Assembly: GCF_003846175.1 (NCBI RefSeq)
Contig: NZ_ML123047.1
Span: 648,304-712,303 of the forward strand
DNA: 64,000 nucleotides
Direction: 5' to 3'
Source: Streptomyces sp. ADI95-17
Lineage (GTDB): Bacteria; Actinomycetota; Actinomycetes; Streptomycetales; Streptomycetaceae
Part shown: one piece after another, positions 61,559-64,000 of the stretch
Layout: every line of letters starts with the position of its first letter
Numbering within the stretch: position 1 is the first letter of the stretch
Position numbers and translations under genes: made by a program
The notes under the pieces: model-generated
Seen by the model: the letters and a program-made list of their open reading frames with translations, nothing else
Told to the model about the DNA's origin: nothing
Database searches by the model: none

Positions 61559-62014
61559 TCATCGGACGTTGGGGAGCACCGGGATCAGATTGTTCCAGCG
61601 GGAGATCTCGCAGCCGTTGGTCCGGCTGAAGACCGAGTCGATGTGCCGTCCCTGCCAGGTCCCGGTGACCCGGGCGGTGGCCGGACCCCCGGACTGCAGG
61701 GTGCACAGCGCGTCCGCGGGCACCGGGGCGAACGGGTCCCGGCTCCCGCCCGCCAGCTCGTCCAGCCGGCCGCAGGCCTGCTCCGCCACCGGGTGACTGC
61801 CGCCCGCCGGCGCGCACCGCAGCTCGAAGCTCCCCTCGGCCGCGGAGTCCCCCGTACCCGAGACGGTGATCGTCAGCCGGGTACGGGCGTCGTCCTGGAG
61901 CACGGGCAGCGGCAGGGGCAGCGGGAGGGGGCCGGTGGCCGCGGCCGCGGCCGGGGCGACGGCGGAAAGCGCGGCGAGGGAGACGACGGCGGTGAGGGCG
62001 AGGCGGCGCAACAT
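61559..62014 (-). CDS. Subtilisin inhibitor-like (SSI family) secreted protein
   Basis: 151 aa, ATG 62014 with AGGAG six bases upstream. Signal peptide ~1-26 (ALTAVVSLAALSAVAPAAAAA), then PLPLPLPLPV and the SSI domain: RLTITVSGTGD, four Cys (RCAP, QACG, LCTL, NGCE) that match the two SSI disulfides, VTGTWQGRHIDSVFSRTNGCEI. The reactive-site loop reads CTLQSGGP where classical SSI has CPMVYDP, so P1 would be Leu rather than Met. Inhibits extracellular serine proteases. Confidence 0.93.
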   Translation of the reverse strand: MLRRLALTAVVSLAALSAVAPAAAAATGPLPLPLPLPVLQDDARTRLTITVSGTGDSAAEGSFELRCAPAGGSHPVAEQACGRLDELAGGSRDPFAPVPADALCTLQSGGPATARVTGTWQGRHIDSVFSRTNGCEISRWNNLIPVLPNVR

Positions 62015-62245
62015 TGCGGGCTCCTGTGCTCGTGCACGCGGCGGCGGAAGTGCCGGTGGAACGGACGGAAGGACAGGAGGCGGCGCCTCCGACATCACTA
62101 ACGCTCCGCACGCCACGGCGTTGCGCAACCGCAGGTGCTTTGCCCTCGTGCCCGACTGCCTAGTACCGTAGGCATCGATTGGTGACGCACCGCTCAGTTG
62201 TGTCATCATCTGCAGGCACCACTCGCGCTCGCGCGGGGTGTAGCT

Positions 62246-62336
62246 GGAGGCGTCGCCTAGTCCGGTCTATGGCGCCGCACTGCTAATGCGGTTTGGGTCT
62301 TAAAGCCCATCGAGGGTTCAAATCCCTCCGCCTCCG
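62246..62336 (+). tRNA. tRNA-Ser (GCT), second gene
   Basis: Acceptor GGAGGCG pairs with CGCCTCC. Anticodon loop CTGCTAA gives GCT at 62282-62284. Long variable arm (TTTGGGTCTTAAAGCCCATCG); T-arm GGTTCAAATCC. CCA not encoded. Sequence differs widely from the Ser(GCT) at 25351, so it is not a recent copy. Confidence 0.92.
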
Positions 62337-62346
62337 CTCTCCGACC

Positions 62347-62378
62347 AGGGAGTTCAGTCAATTTCGACTGAACTCCCT
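62347..62378. terminator. Terminator between tRNA-Ser and the DUF11 gene
   Basis: Perfect 13-bp stem AGGGAGTTCAGTC (62347-62359) with GACTGAACTCCCT (62366-62378) and a 6-base AT-rich loop; serves convergent transcripts. Confidence 0.85.
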
Positions 62379-62422
62379 GAGTCGTTTCCGGAGCCGTTGC
62401 GGCGACCGGCGGCAGCCCCCGG

Positions 62423-63817
62423 CTACTTCCGGGTGGCGCAGGGGTCGCAGCAGGAGGGGGCCGGCTCGACGCAGATGGTCACGGCGTCGGTGTTGTTGCC
62501 GGTGTCGGGATCCTTTTCGTTGGCGGTGACCGTGGCGGTGTTGACGACGGATCCGGTCCGGGTGGCCTTGGCCCGCAGCACGAGGGTGGCCCCGGAGCCG
62601 TCGGCCAGGGTGCCCACGGCCCACCGTCCGGTGGCCGGGTCGTAGCTCCCGGGGCCGTCGGCGGACAGGAAGGCGAGACCGTCCGGGAGCCGGTCGGTGA
62701 CGGTGACGCCGGTGGCCCGGTTCGGGCCGGCGTTGTGGACGGTGATGCGGTAGGTCACGGTCTGGCCGACGGTGACGGTGGTCGCGTCGGCTGCCTTGGC
62801 CACGGCCAGGTCGGCGGCCGGGTTGACCTGTGTGACCTGCTCGTCGGAGGTGGCCGTCAGTGGCTCCGGGGTATCGCCGAGGCGGTTCTCGTAGGAGGCG
62901 GTGGCGGTGTTCCTGAGCTGCTGCCCGCCGGCGGCCCGGTCGATGGTGACCCGGTACTCGGCGGTGGTTCCCCCTGGCAGGGTCTCGGTATTGGGCAGGC
63001 TGCCGCCTGCCTCGGTGGTGGTGCTGCCGAGGGCGAAGACCACCTTGTCGCCCTGGGCGTCGTAGTACGCCTGGTCGTCGCCCCGCGCGTCGGTCTTCGG
63101 CCCGGCGTTCGGGCCGTCGACGATGCGCAGGGAACCGGGCAGATACGTCGTGCCCTGCGGGATGACGTCGGTCAGCACGAGGTTCTCGGCCGCGCCGCCG
63201 CCCTCGTTCCTGGCGTTGACGCGGTAGGTGATGACGTCGCCCACTTCCAGCGGCCCCGTGGGAGCGGCGGTCTTGGTGAGCACCACGTGGGGCGCGGTGC
63301 CGAAGAAGATGCCGTCCAGGAAGTTGCCGATGCTCTGGTTGCCGCCGGCGGCGGAGACGGACCGGAAGGCGAACCGAGTCAGTGTCTGCCCCGCCGGGAC
63401 GGTGTAGGTGCCGGTGTAGTGGCCCCAGGCGGTGGTGCCGTCGGTGAAGCGTCTCTGCTGGACCGTGGCGCCCGGCGCGCCGATGTCCAGGGCCATGGTG
63501 TCGTCCCCTTGACGGCCCCGGTGGTACAGCCGCCAGTACAGCTTCGTACCGGGCGTGGTGGGCAGGTCCTGGTAGAGCGTGGAGACCTGATTGGCGTTGA
63601 GCTCGGCGAACTGGGTGCCGTCGGCCGCCGGTACGCCGTTGAAGCCCGTGCGCCACAGCTCGATCCTGTGGTCGGTGGCGGTGGTGAGCCAGCCCGGGAC
63701 GCGCTTGGGCGCCTGTGTCTGTGAGGAGTCCGGCAGGATCTCCACACCGCTGACGACGGGCTGTTCGAAGCTGCCGTTGGCCAGGGCGACCCGGAGCGGA
63801 GCAGGAGGTGTGGACAT
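62423..63817 (-). CDS. DUF11 repeat protein with Cys-rich C-terminus
   Basis: 464 aa from ATG 63817 (GAGGGGAAG upstream); the frame before it lacks bias. Residues ~1-190 form a DUF642/carbohydrate-binding-like jelly roll (NGSFEQPVVSGVEILPDSSQ, GWLTTATDHRIELWRTGF, LYWRLYHRGRQGDDTMALDI). Two DUF11 Ig-like domains follow (~195-330, ~340-445: VGDVITYRVNARNEG, TVGQTVTYRITVHNAGPN). The tail is CVEPAPSCCDPCATRK. DUF11 domains belong to surface proteins, yet no signal peptide or anchor is seen. Non-classical export or a lost leader are both possible. It lies next to tRNA-Ser. Confidence 0.85.
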   Translation of the reverse strand: MSTPPAPLRVALANGSFEQPVVSGVEILPDSSQTQAPKRVPGWLTTATDHRIELWRTGFNGVPAADGTQFAELNANQVSTLYQDLPTTPGTKLYWRLYHRGRQGDDTMALDIGAPGATVQQRRFTDGTTAWGHYTGTYTVPAGQTLTRFAFRSVSAAGGNQSIGNFLDGIFFGTAPHVVLTKTAAPTGPLEVGDVITYRVNARNEGGGAAENLVLTDVIPQGTTYLPGSLRIVDGPNAGPKTDARGDDQAYYDAQGDKVVFALGSTTTEAGGSLPNTETLPGGTTAEYRVTIDRAAGGQQLRNTATASYENRLGDTPEPLTATSDEQVTQVNPAADLAVAKAADATTVTVGQTVTYRITVHNAGPNRATGVTVTDRLPDGLAFLSADGPGSYDPATGRWAVGTLADGSGATLVLRAKATRTGSVVNTATVTANEKDPDTGNNTDAVTICVEPAPSCCDPCATRK

Positions 63818-64000
63818 GGTTCTTCCCCTCAAGTCGATGCTGCTGGAGCGCACCGCCGTCCGGCCGCACAACTGCGCGCCGTGGCGGAGCCGGTGCGTTC
63901 AGTAGCGCAATGCATCCGGGTGATCGCGTAAAGCGATGAGCGGGGTGGTTCGGCCAACCTCGGGCGGCAGGTTTGCGGACCCCGCTCCCGGTCGGCTCCC

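Overview
The window looks like a stretch of a Streptomyces chromosome. GC is very high, third-position bias is strong, and GTG and TTG starts with 4-bp ATGA/GTGA/TTGA overlaps are common. The right three quarters carries genes known from the origin-proximal core of Streptomyces: serS-pheA, the dtpA/sco copper operon, an HtrA-type protease, a subtilisin inhibitor and a SigE-like sigma factor. Clusters of Streptomyces-type DnaA boxes (TTGTCCACA/TTATCCACA) and a near-perfect ParB site agree with a position not far from oriC. No rRNA, CRISPR array, transposase or integrase is visible.

Bases 1-15,560 are a scarred accessory (defence-type) region. It holds a three-module nuclease (EVE domain, a probable modified-base reader, Shedu-type PD-(D/E)xK nuclease) at 382-2034. 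A three-gene cassette (2450-4011) sits inside the remains of a SWIM-domain gene. A small two-helix membrane protein precedes a half-size HsdS and a long HsdM with no HsdR (4627-7567). An intact SWIM/SNF2 pair and a pRiA4b ORF-3-like gene (8105-14569) follow, then a decayed antitoxin/PIN-toxin pair. Four same-orientation copies of an attachment-site-like repeat (about 2.17, 7.61, 8.02 and 15.52 kb) lie at the module borders. Two of them truncate 5' copies of an LLM-family oxidoreductase gene at the same codon, so this is probably a repeatedly used integration site.

From 15.8 kb the gene order looks like core chromosome: kptA, a MerR-regulator/hydrolase-SDR/M24-peptidase operon (16.5-20.1 kb), a two-ATPase/two-permease ABC operon (20.4-24.0 kb), a DNA-binding-like protein, tRNA-Ser(GCT), a HAD phosphatase with serS, a large DnaA-box region, pheA, and the copper-delivery/DyP peroxidase operon (29.2-35.5 kb). 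Next come two RsbW-like ATPases, aminopeptidase P, a GAF/PP2C phosphatase, two primase-polymerase-like proteins (one apparently lacking its catalytic residues), a SEC-C protein, GDPD, HtrA, tRNA-Ser(TGA) and a peptide-binding lipoprotein.

At 49.9-54.7 kb a tightly coupled five-gene operon (ACAD, MaoC-DUF35, ACAD, MaoC, lipid-transfer thiolase) matches the layout of the mycobacterial igr steroid side-chain operon. It is followed by a sigma factor and an acyl-CoA synthetase. The window ends with a 1279-residue PAS/receiver protein with kinase-like architecture but no phospho-acceptor His, a subtilisin inhibitor, a second tRNA-Ser(GCT), and a DUF11 repeat protein with a Cys-rich tail.
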